Made by a program: the position numbers and the translations under genes. From Lentzea fradiae (GTDB lineage Bacteria > Actinomycetota > Actinomycetes > Mycobacteriales > Pseudonocardiaceae): a stretch of DNA of 64,000 bases. Numbering within the stretch: the first letter of the stretch is position 1; the number at the start of each line of letters is the position of its first letter. Positions 1-7,238 of this stretch are shown piece after piece. The stretch lies in NCBI RefSeq assembly GCF_900100955.1, contig NZ_FNCC01000005.1, positions 62,001 through 126,000 of the forward strand. Reading direction: 5' to 3'. The notes below the pieces were generated by a model. It searched no databases. It was not told the DNA's origin and was given only the letters and a program-made list of their open reading frames with translations.

Positions 1-350
1 AGGCCGAGCTCGACCCGCAGACCGGGTACGAGCAGGGCAGGTCCGCCGTGCGTGCGGCGCCTGGCGTCAGTCTCGTGTCGGTCGCCGACAGCCCGTTCCA
101 CGGCCAGTACGCCTTCGAGGGCAACCCGTGCGTGGACGGCATGGTGAACGTCTTCCTGCTGCGCAACTCGCGGCCCGGCGACGTCACCTGCCCCGGTGTT
201 CCGCTGCCGAACGAGACGGAGGTCCACCCGGTGCCCGGACCGGTGCGCGGTGCGCCGGTGCTCACGACGGCGGTTGCCCATCCCTCGCTGGCCGCACTGC
301 GTGAGGCGGTTCGGACGAAGATCGGCGACGCCGGTCCGTCGATGCGCTGA
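1..350 (+). CDS. C-terminal fragment of exported alpha/beta hydrolase (TAP family)
   Basis: The reading frame is open from base 3 to the TGA at 348-350; the 5' part lies outside the window. The piece carries the C-terminal pattern of secreted tripeptidyl-aminopeptidase-like hydrolases: an HGQY segment that would hold the catalytic His, then FEGNPCVDGMVNVFLL and a second Cys about 20 residues later (probable disulfide). These enzymes release short peptides outside the cell. A complete relative lies at 16221-17654. Function is assigned at family level only, because the nucleophile and oxyanion region are missing. Confidence 0.6.
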   Translation, partial: AELDPQTGYEQGRSAVRAAPGVSLVSVADSPFHGQYAFEGNPCVDGMVNVFLLRNSRPGDVTCPGVPLPNETEVHPVPGPVRGAPVLTTAVAHPSLAALREAVRTKIGDAGPSMR

Positions 351-409
351 CGTTCGGACGGCCCATGGTGGGCAGCCGACACTGATTCGGCCCGCGTGGC
401 CGTGGCCCG

Positions 410-443
410 CAACCACCGCCTTCTTCGAACAGGGCGGTGGTTG
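410..443 (+). terminator. Stem-loop terminator after truncated hydrolase
   Basis: An 11-bp perfect inverted repeat (410-420 with 433-443, caaccaccgcc/ggcggtggttg) with a 12-nt loop lies 60 bp after the hydrolase stop. There is no long T-run, as is common for actinobacterial terminators. Confidence 0.55.
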
Positions 444-491
444 TCGCGGTTGATCGAACATTCCTGTGTCGGGTTGTCGCTGGTGTCCTGA

Positions 492-508
492 GTGCCTGTT
501 TCCGAGCT
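492..508 (+). repeat. Left terminal inverted repeat of IS
   Basis: The 17-bp sequence gtgcctgtttccgagct is perfectly complementary to 1482-1498; the outer flank is TGA. Confidence 0.8.
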
Positions 509-542
509 TGATCGGGTGAGTGCCCTGTGGTGGGCAGACGAA

Positions 543-594
543 GGAACTCCTGGTAGATCGGACGTTGTCGAAGCGCCGCTCTGCCAGGAGTTCC
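543..594 (+). promoter_or_regulatory. Inverted repeat in transposase leader
   Basis: ggaactcctgg (543-553) and ccaggagttcc (584-594) form an 11-bp perfect stem with a 30-nt loop. It ends one base before the TTG start. Such a hairpin could mask the ribosome-binding site and damp transposase expression; that role is inference. Confidence 0.45.
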
Positions 595-595
595 G

Positions 596-1483
596 TTGTT
601 ATCGTGCCCGATCCCCGCGGGCGGTTCCACCGCGGGTCCCGCTTGTTGCCGCCTGGCCGCCACCCATCAGCCCAGTCGACGGACGTGCCGGTATCCCACC
701 GACCTCACCGACGCCCAGTGGGCCGAACTCGACCCACTGCTGCCCGACCCGGCGTGCCTGGCCGGTCACGGCGGACGCTGGGAGAAGCACTGCCGCCGGC
801 TGATCGTCGACGCGATCCTCTACGTGGTCGACAACGGCATCAAATGGCGGGCACTGCCCGTCGACTTCCCGCCCTGGCCCACGGTCTACAAGCGCTTCGC
901 CGCCTGGGAGAAGGCCGGCGCCACCCAGCGGCTGCTGGACGCGCTGCGTGACCGGGTTCGGTTGGCCGACGGACGGGCCGCCGCGCCGTCGGCGGCGATC
1001 ATCGACTCCCAGTCCGTGCGCGCCGCACCCACCGTGGCCACATCAACCCGCGGCTACGACGCGGGTAAGAAGGTCCAGGGACGCAAACGCCACATCGCTG
1101 TGGACACCCTCGGACTGCTGATCGCGGTACTGGTGACCCCGGCATCCACATCGGACAGAATCGCCGCACGCTCACTGTTGCGACGCCTCCGCTCCGCCGC
1201 GGGCCGTCGAGTCCGGCTGGTCTGGGCCGACGGCGGCTACACCGGAACCCTGCTCGACTGGGCACGCAAGACCCTCGCGCTGACCGTCGAGATCGTGAAA
1301 CGGCCCGACCTGCCGCACTTCACCGTGCTGCCACGGCGATGGGTGGTGGAACGAACCCTGGCCTGGATCACCAATCACCGCCGCTGCGCCCGCGACTACG
1401 AACGACTACGCCACCACCACGAGGCCATGGTCCGATGGTCGATGATCCGCATCACCGTCCGACGACTCACACGACCTCAGTAG
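596..1483 (+). CDS. IS5-family DDE transposase
   Basis: Catalyses excision and insertion of the surrounding element. The N-terminal RYPTDLTDAQWAELDPLLP is the usual start of the DUF4096 region of IS5 transposases. The RNase H-like core follows, with the first Asp in IIDSQSV, the second in WADGGYTG and the Glu in WVVERTLAWITNHRRC, so all three catalytic acids are present. The frame opens at a TTG (596). The typical family start would lie near residue 30, so the true N-terminus is uncertain. The gene is intact and stops inside the right terminal repeat. Confidence 0.85.
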   Translation: MLSCPIPAGGSTAGPACCRLAATHQPSRRTCRYPTDLTDAQWAELDPLLPDPACLAGHGGRWEKHCRRLIVDAILYVVDNGIKWRALPVDFPPWPTVYKRFAAWEKAGATQRLLDALRDRVRLADGRAAAPSAAIIDSQSVRAAPTVATSTRGYDAGKKVQGRKRHIAVDTLGLLIAVLVTPASTSDRIAARSLLRRLRSAAGRRVRLVWADGGYTGTLLDWARKTLALTVEIVKRPDLPHFTVLPRRWVVERTLAWITNHRRCARDYERLRHHHEAMVRWSMIRITVRRLTRPQ

Positions 1484-1498
1484 CTCGGAAACAGGCAC
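1482..1498 (-). repeat. Right terminal inverted repeat of IS
   Basis: Perfect inverted copy of 492-508, overlapping the last codon and stop of the transposase; the outer flank is TGA. Confidence 0.8.
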
Positions 1499-1501
1499 TG
1501 A

Positions 1502-1939
1502 GAATTCCTCGTTCGACTGACGATGGTGCTGAATACTTGCCGTGCGTAGTTAGCCGCCCTCCGATGCGGGCGTTCTGCGCGCGCCGTAACCGTGGTGGGG
1601 CATATCGAACGAGTTACCTGATTGGCATTCCGTCACCTGAGGTGATCTTGCTGTCGATTGGCAGGCCCTTGTGCGCCAACGTGTCGGTGTGCTCGGTGGT
1701 ACCACGAACGAGTGGTCGTTCTGTGACGACGCATATCCCCGCGCCCGCCTGGAAACAAGGACCCCTGTAGGTCGCACAGCCGCCTTTTCAACTCGATAGT
1801 GTGAATGTTCGTTCTTGTTCACGCATTCGCGTGATAGATGGCTTGTGTGGTCACGTTGTTCGGTTAAGGTTCACGAGGATTGCAGTGGGTCGGCATGCAC
1901 GCCTCTGTAATCCGAACACCATTCATCTAAGGGGATTTC
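1502..1939. other. Non-coding stretch between IS and secreted-peptide genes
   Basis: About 440 bp without a convincing gene on either strand; GC is visibly lower than in neighbouring genes. The 3' end holds the leader of the first secreted peptide, with a clear AAGGGG ribosome-binding site at 1929-1934. An imperfect repeat gtgaa...ttcac at about 1801-1822 may be an operator. No promoter hexamers can be fixed with confidence. Confidence 0.4.
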
Positions 1940-2176
1940 GTGCTGAAGAAGGCAGGGGCTGCTCTCGCTGTCGCGGGCGCGTTCGTCGGTGTCGGTTCCT
2001 CGGCATCGGCCGATGCCCCTGAGGTCGGCGTCACCCAGCAGTCCGGAGTCGCCCACCTCGACGACTCCGAAATCCTGAGTGACCTCGACGCCTGCTTCGT
2101 CGACGTCAACGTCATCGCGGTGCCGGTCTTGTCCGGCAACGACAGCGGGCTGTGCGCAAACCCCGACGAGAGCTGA
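1940..2176 (+). CDS. Small secreted two-cysteine peptide, copy 1
   Basis: A 78-residue precursor. GTG start 5 nt after AAGGGG. A lysine-containing, Ala/Val/Gly-rich signal peptide ends at SSASA, leaving about 55 residues. The mature part contains ILSDLDAC followed by VDVNVIAVPVLSGNDSG and a second Cys. It is clearly paralogous to the product of 2290-2562 (same C-terminal 35 residues). The two-Cys, VNVI and glycine pattern recalls the chaplin hydrophobin domain of Streptomyces, but the likeness is loose and I do not assign it to that family. The two genes are 113 bp apart, in tandem, and end in a strong terminator. Confidence 0.75.
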   Translation: MLKKAGAALAVAGAFVGVGSSASADAPEVGVTQQSGVAHLDDSEILSDLDACFVDVNVIAVPVLSGNDSGLCANPDES

Positions 2177-2289
2177 CGTGAGTCGGCGCTCCTGGTGAGC
2201 GTCGTTGACGGACGGAGCGGGACCGTCCTCGGTTTCCTCCGTCGATCCGCAGTGTCCGGATGAGTACTCAACTTGAAGAAGGGCAAATC

Positions 2290-2562
2290 ATGGAACTGAA
2301 GAAGTTCGTTGCCGCTGCCGCTGTCGGCGTGGGTTTCCTGATGGTCGGCACCCCCGCGTTCGCGGGTGGCGAGTACGACCACACGGTCCGCGTTTCGGAC
2401 TTCGAGTACGAGCACAACCACCAGGTCGGCCTGGTCAACATGAACGAGTCCGACATCCTCAGCGACATCAACCTGTGCCACCTCGACGTCAACGTCATCG
2501 CGATCCCGCTCCTGTCGGGCAACGACAGCGGCTCCTGCGTCAACTCGGAGATCGACGACTGA
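2290..2562 (+). CDS. Small secreted two-cysteine peptide, copy 2
   Basis: A 90-residue precursor. The ATG at 2290 is chosen over an upstream in-frame codon because GAAGGGC lies at the right distance. A KKFVAAAAVGVGFLMVGTP signal ends at AFA-GGEY. The mature chain has an acidic/His-rich linker and then the conserved block ILSDINLC, DVNVIAIPLLSGNDSG and a final Cys. It shares this block with the 1940-2176 product, so the pair arose by duplication. Function unknown. Extracellular location is supported by the signal peptide; a structural or surface-active role is a guess from the chaplin-like pattern. Confidence 0.78.
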   Translation: MELKKFVAAAAVGVGFLMVGTPAFAGGEYDHTVRVSDFEYEHNHQVGLVNMNESDILSDINLCHLDVNVIAIPLLSGNDSGSCVNSEIDD

Positions 2563-2586
2563 CGGACTGAGGTCCAGCAGTAGCGG

Positions 2587-2622
2587 ACGACGTGCCGGCC
2601 TTCGGGCCGGCACGTCGTTTTT
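2587..2622 (+). terminator. Intrinsic terminator of peptide pair
   Basis: A 14-bp perfect stem (2587-2600 with 2605-2618), a TTCG tetraloop and a run of T: a textbook rho-independent terminator 24 bp after the second peptide gene. Confidence 0.92.
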
Positions 2623-2750
2623 GCTTTCTGGAGAAGACTGGTTTCCGGGGACGGACTGGGGCGTGTGGTGGGGTCACCAGGTGCGCTGAGTCCGGGAGTC
2701 GTGGGTGCGCGTCGACGACGCGGCTGCCGTCGAGGGTGGAGGCGGGAAGG

Positions 2751-3182
2751 TCAGGACGTCGTCGGGCACGGCACGACGGCCCACACGCGCTTGCCCACCG
2801 CTTGCCGAGCCACGCCCCACCGCCGGGACAGTCTGTCGACGATGACCATGCCGCGGCTGCGCACCGAATCCGGCGTCGACTGCTTCAGCCGCGGTGCCGC
2901 GGGGGAGGCGTCCTCCGTGACGACGGCGACGAGGCACGGGTCGGTTGACCGGCGCAGCTTCAGGCGCGCGGGGAAGCTGGCGTGGTCGTACACGTTCGAG
3001 ACCAGTTCCGTGACGACCAGCAGCACGTCGACCAGGTCGTCCTCGTGCAGGTTCGCGAGGACGGCTTCGGTCCAGCGCCGGACCTTGCCGGTGTCGGGTG
3101 CGGTGGGGACGAGGTCGAGTGCATGCCAGCCACCAGCAGGTTCTCCTCCGGTCGAGGCATGGCTCCGTTCTGATGGCGTCAC
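2751..3182 (-). CDS. ATP-binding protein, RsbW/SpoIIAB-like kinase fold
   Basis: A HATPase_c_2 domain protein of the type acting as anti-sigma-factor or anti-anti-sigma kinase. The N-box region is visible as VVTELVSNVYDHA (catalytic Glu, Mg-binding Asn). The G-box region is SRGMVIVDRLSRRWGV. The GTG at 3182 gives 143 residues, the usual length. An upstream TTG at 3257 is possible but would run into the phased repeat array. No partner sigma factor or antagonist is adjacent, so its target is unknown. It is transcribed alone, leftward, toward the peptide terminator. Confidence 0.75.
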   Translation of the reverse strand: MTPSERSHASTGGEPAGGWHALDLVPTAPDTGKVRRWTEAVLANLHEDDLVDVLLVVTELVSNVYDHASFPARLKLRRSTDPCLVAVVTEDASPAAPRLKQSTPDSVRSRGMVIVDRLSRRWGVARQAVGKRVWAVVPCPTTS

Positions 3183-3258
3183 TCTGCTGAGGTACCTCAG
3201 GGGTGCTGGCCGAAACTTGGCTGACCTCGAGGTGATGCGGTCGACACGTCCAGTCAAC

Positions 3259-3344
3259 GTTGACGAGGCAAGTCAATGTTGATTCGAGGTTGATTGGACG
3301 TTGACTGCACGGGATCAATGTTGACTGCATCGTCTCGACGTTGA
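3259..3344 (-). promoter_or_regulatory. Phased GTTGA/TCAAC repeat array
   Basis: GTTGA begins at 3259, 3278, 3289, 3300, 3320 and 3340 (spacings 19, 11, 11, 20, 20), i.e. close to whole DNA turns and all in one orientation. On the minus strand, toward the ATPase gene, this reads as TCAAC direct repeats. It looks like a cooperative operator about 80-160 bp upstream of the 3182 start. Confidence 0.6.
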
Positions 3345-3449
3345 CGACTGCTGGATCACGTTGCGAGTGCAGCTGTCCGCCATCGACCTGGCGACACACC
3401 GTGCTGAACGTGGGGCTGGACCCGCGGGTCATCGGAGACCCCGAGCAAG

Positions 3450-3665
3450 GCGTTCCCGGCGGTGGACGCCGCGCAGGTCGAGGCCGCGTAGGTCGAGGCC
3501 GGGCTGCGGAAGGCCGCGGCGGAGCTCGCCCGGCTCGGACTGGAGTTCGAGACCTGTCTGCTGGACAGGGGACCGGCGGCCGAGGAGGTACTGCGCGAGG
3601 CGTTGGACCGCGAGCGTTGCGACATCATCGTGATCGCGCCGGTGTCCGTCTCGAACCGGCGTTGA
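3450..3665 (+). pseudogene. Possible universal-stress-protein remnant
   Basis: In one frame the sequence reads as a plausible C-terminal part of a UspA-like protein (KAAAELARLGLEFETCLLD, then GPAAEEVLREALDRERCDII and VIAP). An in-frame TAG at 3489-3491 lies within a small tandem duplication (ggtcgaggccg), and there is no start or ATP-binding G-2x-G motif before the TGA at 3663. Probably a decayed gene; the family assignment rests on one helix-strand unit and is weak. Confidence 0.35.
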
Positions 3666-3806
3666 CGCCGCTGTTCGAGAAGCTCGTGAACATCGTGCGG
3701 ACGCGGGCACCGGAATCCGTGCTCTGCTTCGACGTCGGGTCGGACACGACCGTCGACGCGGTCCGGCGGTGGTGGCCGGTAGCCGGCGGATGGGCCGACG
3801 CCCAGG

Positions 3807-4379
3807 TCAGCAGACCGAGTGCACCGCTGTGCCGAGTGCCTCGCGGTGCAGTGCGTCGAGTCGTTCGAGCACGGCCGCGGAACCGGTGGCGATCGCGAGG
3901 TGGACCCGGCACGGAATTCGGTGCGCCCGGAGGTCCTCCGTGGACTTGAGCTGTCCGAGCAGGTCCGACGTCAGCCGGTCGAGGCGGGTGCGGATCAGGG
4001 AAAGGTCGGGACGGGTAGTGGGTACTTCCTCGGGACGGGCCGTCCAGCGCGCGAACAGTCCTCTCTGGACCACCTTGCTCGCGGTGATCTGGTCGCGGAA
4101 GAACGCCGCCGCGTCGTCGGCGTCGAGCCCGAGCGCGGTTGCTTGAGTCCGCACCTGGTCGAGCACCTGCTGTTCGCGGGCGGGGTCGTCGATCGGTGAG
4201 GTGGTGCCGAACTTGGCCGCCGCCACGTCGTCGCTCACCCGGAGGCGCTCTACGACGAAGCTGGTCAAGCGGCTGAGCGACTCGTCGGCGGAGGCCGAGG
4301 CCGGGGGAGTGGTCAGCGCGACCGTTCCCGCGATCGACAACGCGGCGACGCCGCGGGCCACTCTCGTGCGCGTGCTCAC
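3807..4379 (-). CDS. Secreted chorismate mutase (AroQ-gamma type)
   Basis: Converts chorismate to prephenate. A 190-residue precursor with an N-terminal signal peptide (GVAALSIAGTVALTTPPASA, cleavage near residue 30). The all-helical exported chorismate mutase pattern follows: DDVAAAKFGTTSPIDDPARE, QQVLDQVRTQATALGLD and FFRDQITASKVVQRGLFARW. These supply the Lys, Arg, Asp and Gln of the known active site (compare the secreted M. tuberculosis enzyme). Cysteines near residue 155 and at the C-terminus could pair. No aromatic amino-acid gene is nearby, so the extracellular role stays unclear. Confidence 0.88.
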   Translation of the reverse strand: MSTRTRVARGVAALSIAGTVALTTPPASASADESLSRLTSFVVERLRVSDDVAAAKFGTTSPIDDPAREQQVLDQVRTQATALGLDADDAAAFFRDQITASKVVQRGLFARWTARPEEVPTTRPDLSLIRTRLDRLTSDLLGQLKSTEDLRAHRIPCRVHLAIATGSAAVLERLDALHREALGTAVHSVC

Positions 4380-4458
4380 CTGTCTGCCTCACATTCCGTG
4401 ACGGGATCGGTACCAAAAGTCACTCTAGCGAGCCGAGTGACGGTTGTCCGCAGAAAAT

Positions 4459-4531
4459 GAGATAGAACGTTCGGTCTTGACGCGCGGGCATGACGGTGTC
4501 AGGGTGAGAGAAGAGATAGAACGATCGGTCT
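4459..4531 (+). promoter_or_regulatory. Duplicated operator upstream of ohr
   Basis: Two 19-bp direct copies of gagatagaacgNtcggtct (4459-4477 and 4513-4531), 18/19 identical and 54 bp apart. The core agaacgWtcggtct is nearly palindromic, as in TetR- or MarR-type operators. They lie between the divergent chorismate mutase and Ohr genes. Confidence 0.65.
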
Positions 4532-4556
4532 CGTCATCCGTGAGAGGACTTCCGTC

Positions 4557-4985
4557 ATGAACGCACCCCTGTACACCGGCATCGCCACCTCGACCGGCGA
4601 CGGCAGGGCAGGAGGCAGGGCGAGGTCCGACGACGGCCTGCTCGACCTCGGTCTGGCGATCCCGAAGGAGATGGGTGGCCCCGGTGGCGCGACCAACCCG
4701 GAACAGCTGTTCGCGGCGGGCTGGGCGTCGTGCTTCCACTCGGCCGTCAAGGCTGTCGCGGCGCAGCGGAAGACCGCGATCGCCGATTCCGCCGTCGTAG
4801 CGGAGGTGCAGGTGCTGCCGACGCCGGAGGGCGGGTTCAGCCTGAGTGCCGCGCTGCACGTCGAGCTGTCCGGTGTGGACCAGGTGACGGCGGACGAGCT
4901 GGTCGAGGCCGCTCACGCGATGTGCCCGTACTCGAACGCGACGCGCGGCAACATCCCCGTCACCGTCGACGCGACCGTCGCCTGA
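4557..4985 (+). CDS. ohr: Organic hydroperoxide resistance protein Ohr/OsmC
   Basis: A thiol peroxidase that reduces organic hydroperoxides. At 142 residues it has the family length. The peroxidatic Cys is in AAGWASCFHSAVK (about residue 60) and the resolving Cys is in HAMCPYSNATRGN (about residue 122), both in canonical Ohr context. The N-terminal YTGIATSTGDGRAG matches the Ohr rather than the OsmC subgroup. ATG with a GAGAGGA site. Two near-identical operators lie in the leader, yet no OhrR gene is adjacent, so the regulator acts from elsewhere. A DUF308 membrane protein gene follows 17 bp downstream. Confidence 0.92.
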   Translation: MNAPLYTGIATSTGDGRAGGRARSDDGLLDLGLAIPKEMGGPGGATNPEQLFAAGWASCFHSAVKAVAAQRKTAIADSAVVAEVQVLPTPEGGFSLSAALHVELSGVDQVTADELVEAAHAMCPYSNATRGNIPVTVDATVA

Positions 4986-5002
4986 AGCTGGAGGAGAATC
5001 CT

Positions 5003-5569
5003 GTGACTGCCACCAGTTCCACCGCGTCGTCCTTGCGGCGGTTGTACTTCGTCCGTGCTGCTTTCGCTCTCGTCTGGGCCGTCCTCGTGGGCGTGACCGG
5101 CGCCGAGCTGGGGCCGGTCGGCATCGCGCTGGTCGTGCTCTACCCGCTGTTCGACGTCGCCGCCGCCGTGGTCGACGCGCGGTCGTCCAAGCGGAGCCAG
5201 AACGTGCTGGGCCTGTACGTCAACATCGCTGTCAGCCTGGCGGCGTCGTTCGGCATCGCCGTTGCCGCCGGGGCGTCCGGTGTCCCCGGTGTCCTGCGGG
5301 TGTGGGGTGCCTGGGCGATCGTGTCGGGCATCGTCCAGCTCGTCGTCGGCGTCGGTCGCCGGAGGATGGGCGGCCAGTGGCCCATGATCCTCAGCGGCGG
5401 CCTGTCCGTCGGTGCCGGCACGTCGTTCGTCCTGATGGCTTCGCAGCCGGGTGCCGCCCTGACCGGTGTCGCCGGGTACGCGGCGCTCGGCGGCATCTTC
5501 TTCCTGGTCTCGGCGATCCGCCTCGGGTCGGCGATGAAGTCCTCGGTGAGGGTGCCGTCCGCGGTTTGA
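5003..5569 (+). CDS. DUF308/HdeD-like integral membrane protein
   Basis: A 188-residue protein with about six hydrophobic segments in three pairs, typical of HdeD-like DUF308 proteins. It opens with RRLYFVRAAFALVWAVLVG and continues with LVVLYPLFDVAAAVVDAR. The GTG at 5003 follows GGAGGAGAATC. It is in an apparent operon with ohr, which suggests induction by oxidative stress. Biochemical function is not known for the family. Confidence 0.7.
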   Translation: MTATSSTASSLRRLYFVRAAFALVWAVLVGVTGAELGPVGIALVVLYPLFDVAAAVVDARSSKRSQNVLGLYVNIAVSLAASFGIAVAAGASGVPGVLRVWGAWAIVSGIVQLVVGVGRRRMGGQWPMILSGGLSVGAGTSFVLMASQPGAALTGVAGYAALGGIFFLVSAIRLGSAMKSSVRVPSAV

Positions 5570-5625
5570 CGCCTGCGCAAGCGATCCAGCCGGTGCCCCG
5601 CGTCGTGCGGGACACCGGCCTCCGC

Positions 5626-6372
5626 TCAGATCTGGTTCTCGCCGCCGTCGACGTAGACGGTGGCGCCGAGCATGAAGCTGCTGTCCGGCGAGGCGAGGAA
5701 CGCCACCACGGCGGCGACCTCGTCGGGGTGGCCGAGCCGTTTGGCGGCGATGCGGGCCGCCTCCCTCGCCTTGAACGCCTCCGCGTTCTCGCCCGCGAGC
5801 TCGGTCATGCCGGAGGTGTCGGTCGGTCCCGGTGAGACGGCGTTGACCCGGATGCCCCGGTCCTTGAGCTCGTTCGCCCAGGTCCGCGTGTACGACCGCA
5901 GCGCTGCCTTGGACGCGGAGTAGGCGCCGAAGCTCGCCGCGCCCCTGTCGGCGGTGGTGGAGGCGTTGATGATCACCGACGCGCCCTCGTTGAGCAGCGG
6001 GAGCGCCTTCTGCACGGTGAACAGCGTGCCTTTGACGTTGACGTCGAAGATGCTGTCGAAGTGGTCTCCTGTGGTCTCTTCGAGGGTCGCGAACGAGGCC
6101 GTGGCGGCGTTCGCGAACAGCACGTCCAGGCCCTTGCCGCGGGCGGCGACCTGCTCGTAGAGGCGGTCGAGGTCGTCGGCGTCCGTGATGTCGGCGGGGA
6201 TCGCGGTGACGTTCTCGCCGATCACCTCCACGGCGTCGTCCAGCTCGTTCTTGCGGCGGCCGGTGATGAACACGTGCGCGCCCTCCGCCACCAGCCGCCC
6301 GGCGGTGGCCCTGCCGATCCCCCGCGTGCCGCCTCCGGTGATGAGAGCGGTCTTGCCGTCCAGCCTGCCCAT
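5626..6372 (-). CDS. SDR-family oxidoreductase
   Basis: Classical short-chain dehydrogenase/reductase of 248 residues. The NAD(P) site is TGGGTRGIG near residue 10, the structural motif is NAA, and the catalytic Ser-Tyr-Lys is in ASTT...YSASK. The C-terminal GATVYVDGG is typical. The start at 6372 (MGRLDGKTALITGG) fits the family better than the upstream in-frame codon at 6408. It diverges from a TetR gene, and the operators between them indicate direct repression. The substrate is unknown, probably a small ketone, quinone or aldehyde. Confidence 0.85.
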   Translation of the reverse strand: MGRLDGKTALITGGGTRGIGRATAGRLVAEGAHVFITGRRKNELDDAVEVIGENVTAIPADITDADDLDRLYEQVAARGKGLDVLFANAATASFATLEETTGDHFDSIFDVNVKGTLFTVQKALPLLNEGASVIINASTTADRGAASFGAYSASKAALRSYTRTWANELKDRGIRVNAVSPGPTDTSGMTELAGENAEAFKAREAARIAAKRLGHPDEVAAVVAFLASPDSSFMLGATVYVDGGENQI

Positions 6373-6392
6373 CCTGACCTCCGCGTTTTTAA

Positions 6393-6448
6393 GCACCGAT
6401 CGGTGCATAAGTCGAACCGTAGCACTTCTGCACCGATCGGTGCAGAAG
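6393..6448. promoter_or_regulatory. Two palindromic TetR operators
   Basis: GCACCGATCGGTGC occurs at 6393-6406 and again inside a perfect 24-bp palindrome at 6425-6448. The centres are 37 bp apart. They lie between the SDR start (6372) and the TetR start (6464), placed to control both promoters. Confidence 0.85.
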
Positions 6449-6463
6449 ACGTAGGATGAGGAG

Positions 6464-7063
6464 GTGGAGAAGGTGCAGATCGGCAGGCCGCGGGAGTTCG
6501 ACGCCGACGAGGCGCTGGAGAAGGCGATGCTGGTCTTCTGGGAGCAGGGCTACGAGGGTGCCTCGCTGACCGATCTGACCGAACGGATGGGCATCTCCCG
6601 CAAGAGCTTGTACGCGGCCTTCGGCAACAAGGAAGAGCTGTTCCGCAAGGCGTTGCGGCGGTACGAGGACGGGCCGGTGGCCTACGTCGCCGAGGTGTTG
6701 CGGGCGCCCACCGCTCTTGAGGTGGCGCAGGGCTTCCTGCGTGGTGCGGTCCGTGCCAACACCCGTCCCGACTGTCCACGCGGCTGTCTTGGTGTGCAGG
6801 CCGCGCTCGCCGCCGGGGAGTCCGGCCGGCCCGTTCGCGACCTGCTGGCGGACTGGCGTGACAGCGGGGTGACCTACCTGCGTCAGCGGTTCGAACGTGC
6901 CGTCGAGGAGGGTGACCTGCCCGCTGACGCCGATCCCGAGCTGATTGCGCGGTACCTGATGACCGTCGCGAACGGGTTGGCCGTGCAGGCGTCGGGTGGC
7001 GTGGAGTACGAGGTCCTCCGGCGGGTCGCCGAAGCCGCCCTGCGGAACTGGCCGCCCGTCTAG
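6464..7063 (+). CDS. TetR/AcrR-family repressor
   Basis: 199 residues. The N-terminal TetR DNA-binding domain (about residues 8-55) contains ASLTDLTERMGISRKSLYAA and FGNKEELFRKAL. A ligand-binding helical domain follows with RPDCPRGCLGVQAAL, typical of the group that carries a TetR_C_16-like domain. GTG start after ATGAGGAG. The adjacent 24-bp palindrome and the divergent SDR indicate autoregulation and control of that enzyme, probably released by an aldehyde or electrophile. Confidence 0.88.
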   Translation: MEKVQIGRPREFDADEALEKAMLVFWEQGYEGASLTDLTERMGISRKSLYAAFGNKEELFRKALRRYEDGPVAYVAEVLRAPTALEVAQGFLRGAVRANTRPDCPRGCLGVQAALAAGESGRPVRDLLADWRDSGVTYLRQRFERAVEEGDLPADADPELIARYLMTVANGLAVQASGGVEYEVLRRVAEAALRNWPPV

Positions 7064-7238
7064 TTCCTGACCTGCGAGTTCGAAGTGCCGGCCGAGTCGG
7101 GCCGGGGTGGTCGCGCGGGCTCCTGCCGTATATCGGCGTTATCCGTATGCCTGTTGCCGTTATAGGTGGGGTGGGTTATGTTTCCGGTGATACGGAGATG
7201 GTGGTAACGACGCTAACGGGTTCGGGTCGGGAGGGGAA

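Larger units (their letters stand above)
492..1498 (+). mobile_element. Complete IS5-family insertion sequence (IS1031-like target)
   Basis: A single transposase gene is enclosed by 17-bp perfect terminal inverted repeats (492-508 and 1482-1498). The element is flanked by the direct repeat TGA (489-491 and 1499-1501), a 3-bp TNA-type duplication as known for the IS1031 group of IS5. The length is about 1007 bp. Ends, duplication and transposase are all intact, so the copy looks recent and possibly active. An internal 11-bp inverted repeat (543-553/584-594) sits directly before the transposase start. Confidence 0.8.

Noticed and set aside
1550..1822. A short minus-strand frame in the gap after the IS element
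   Set aside because: No signal, motif or ribosome site; composition is not protein-like.
3660..3806. Possible coding remnant (LTPLFEKLVNIVRTRAPESV) after the stress-protein fragment
   Set aside because: Too short and with no start or recognisable family; could be further decay of the same region.
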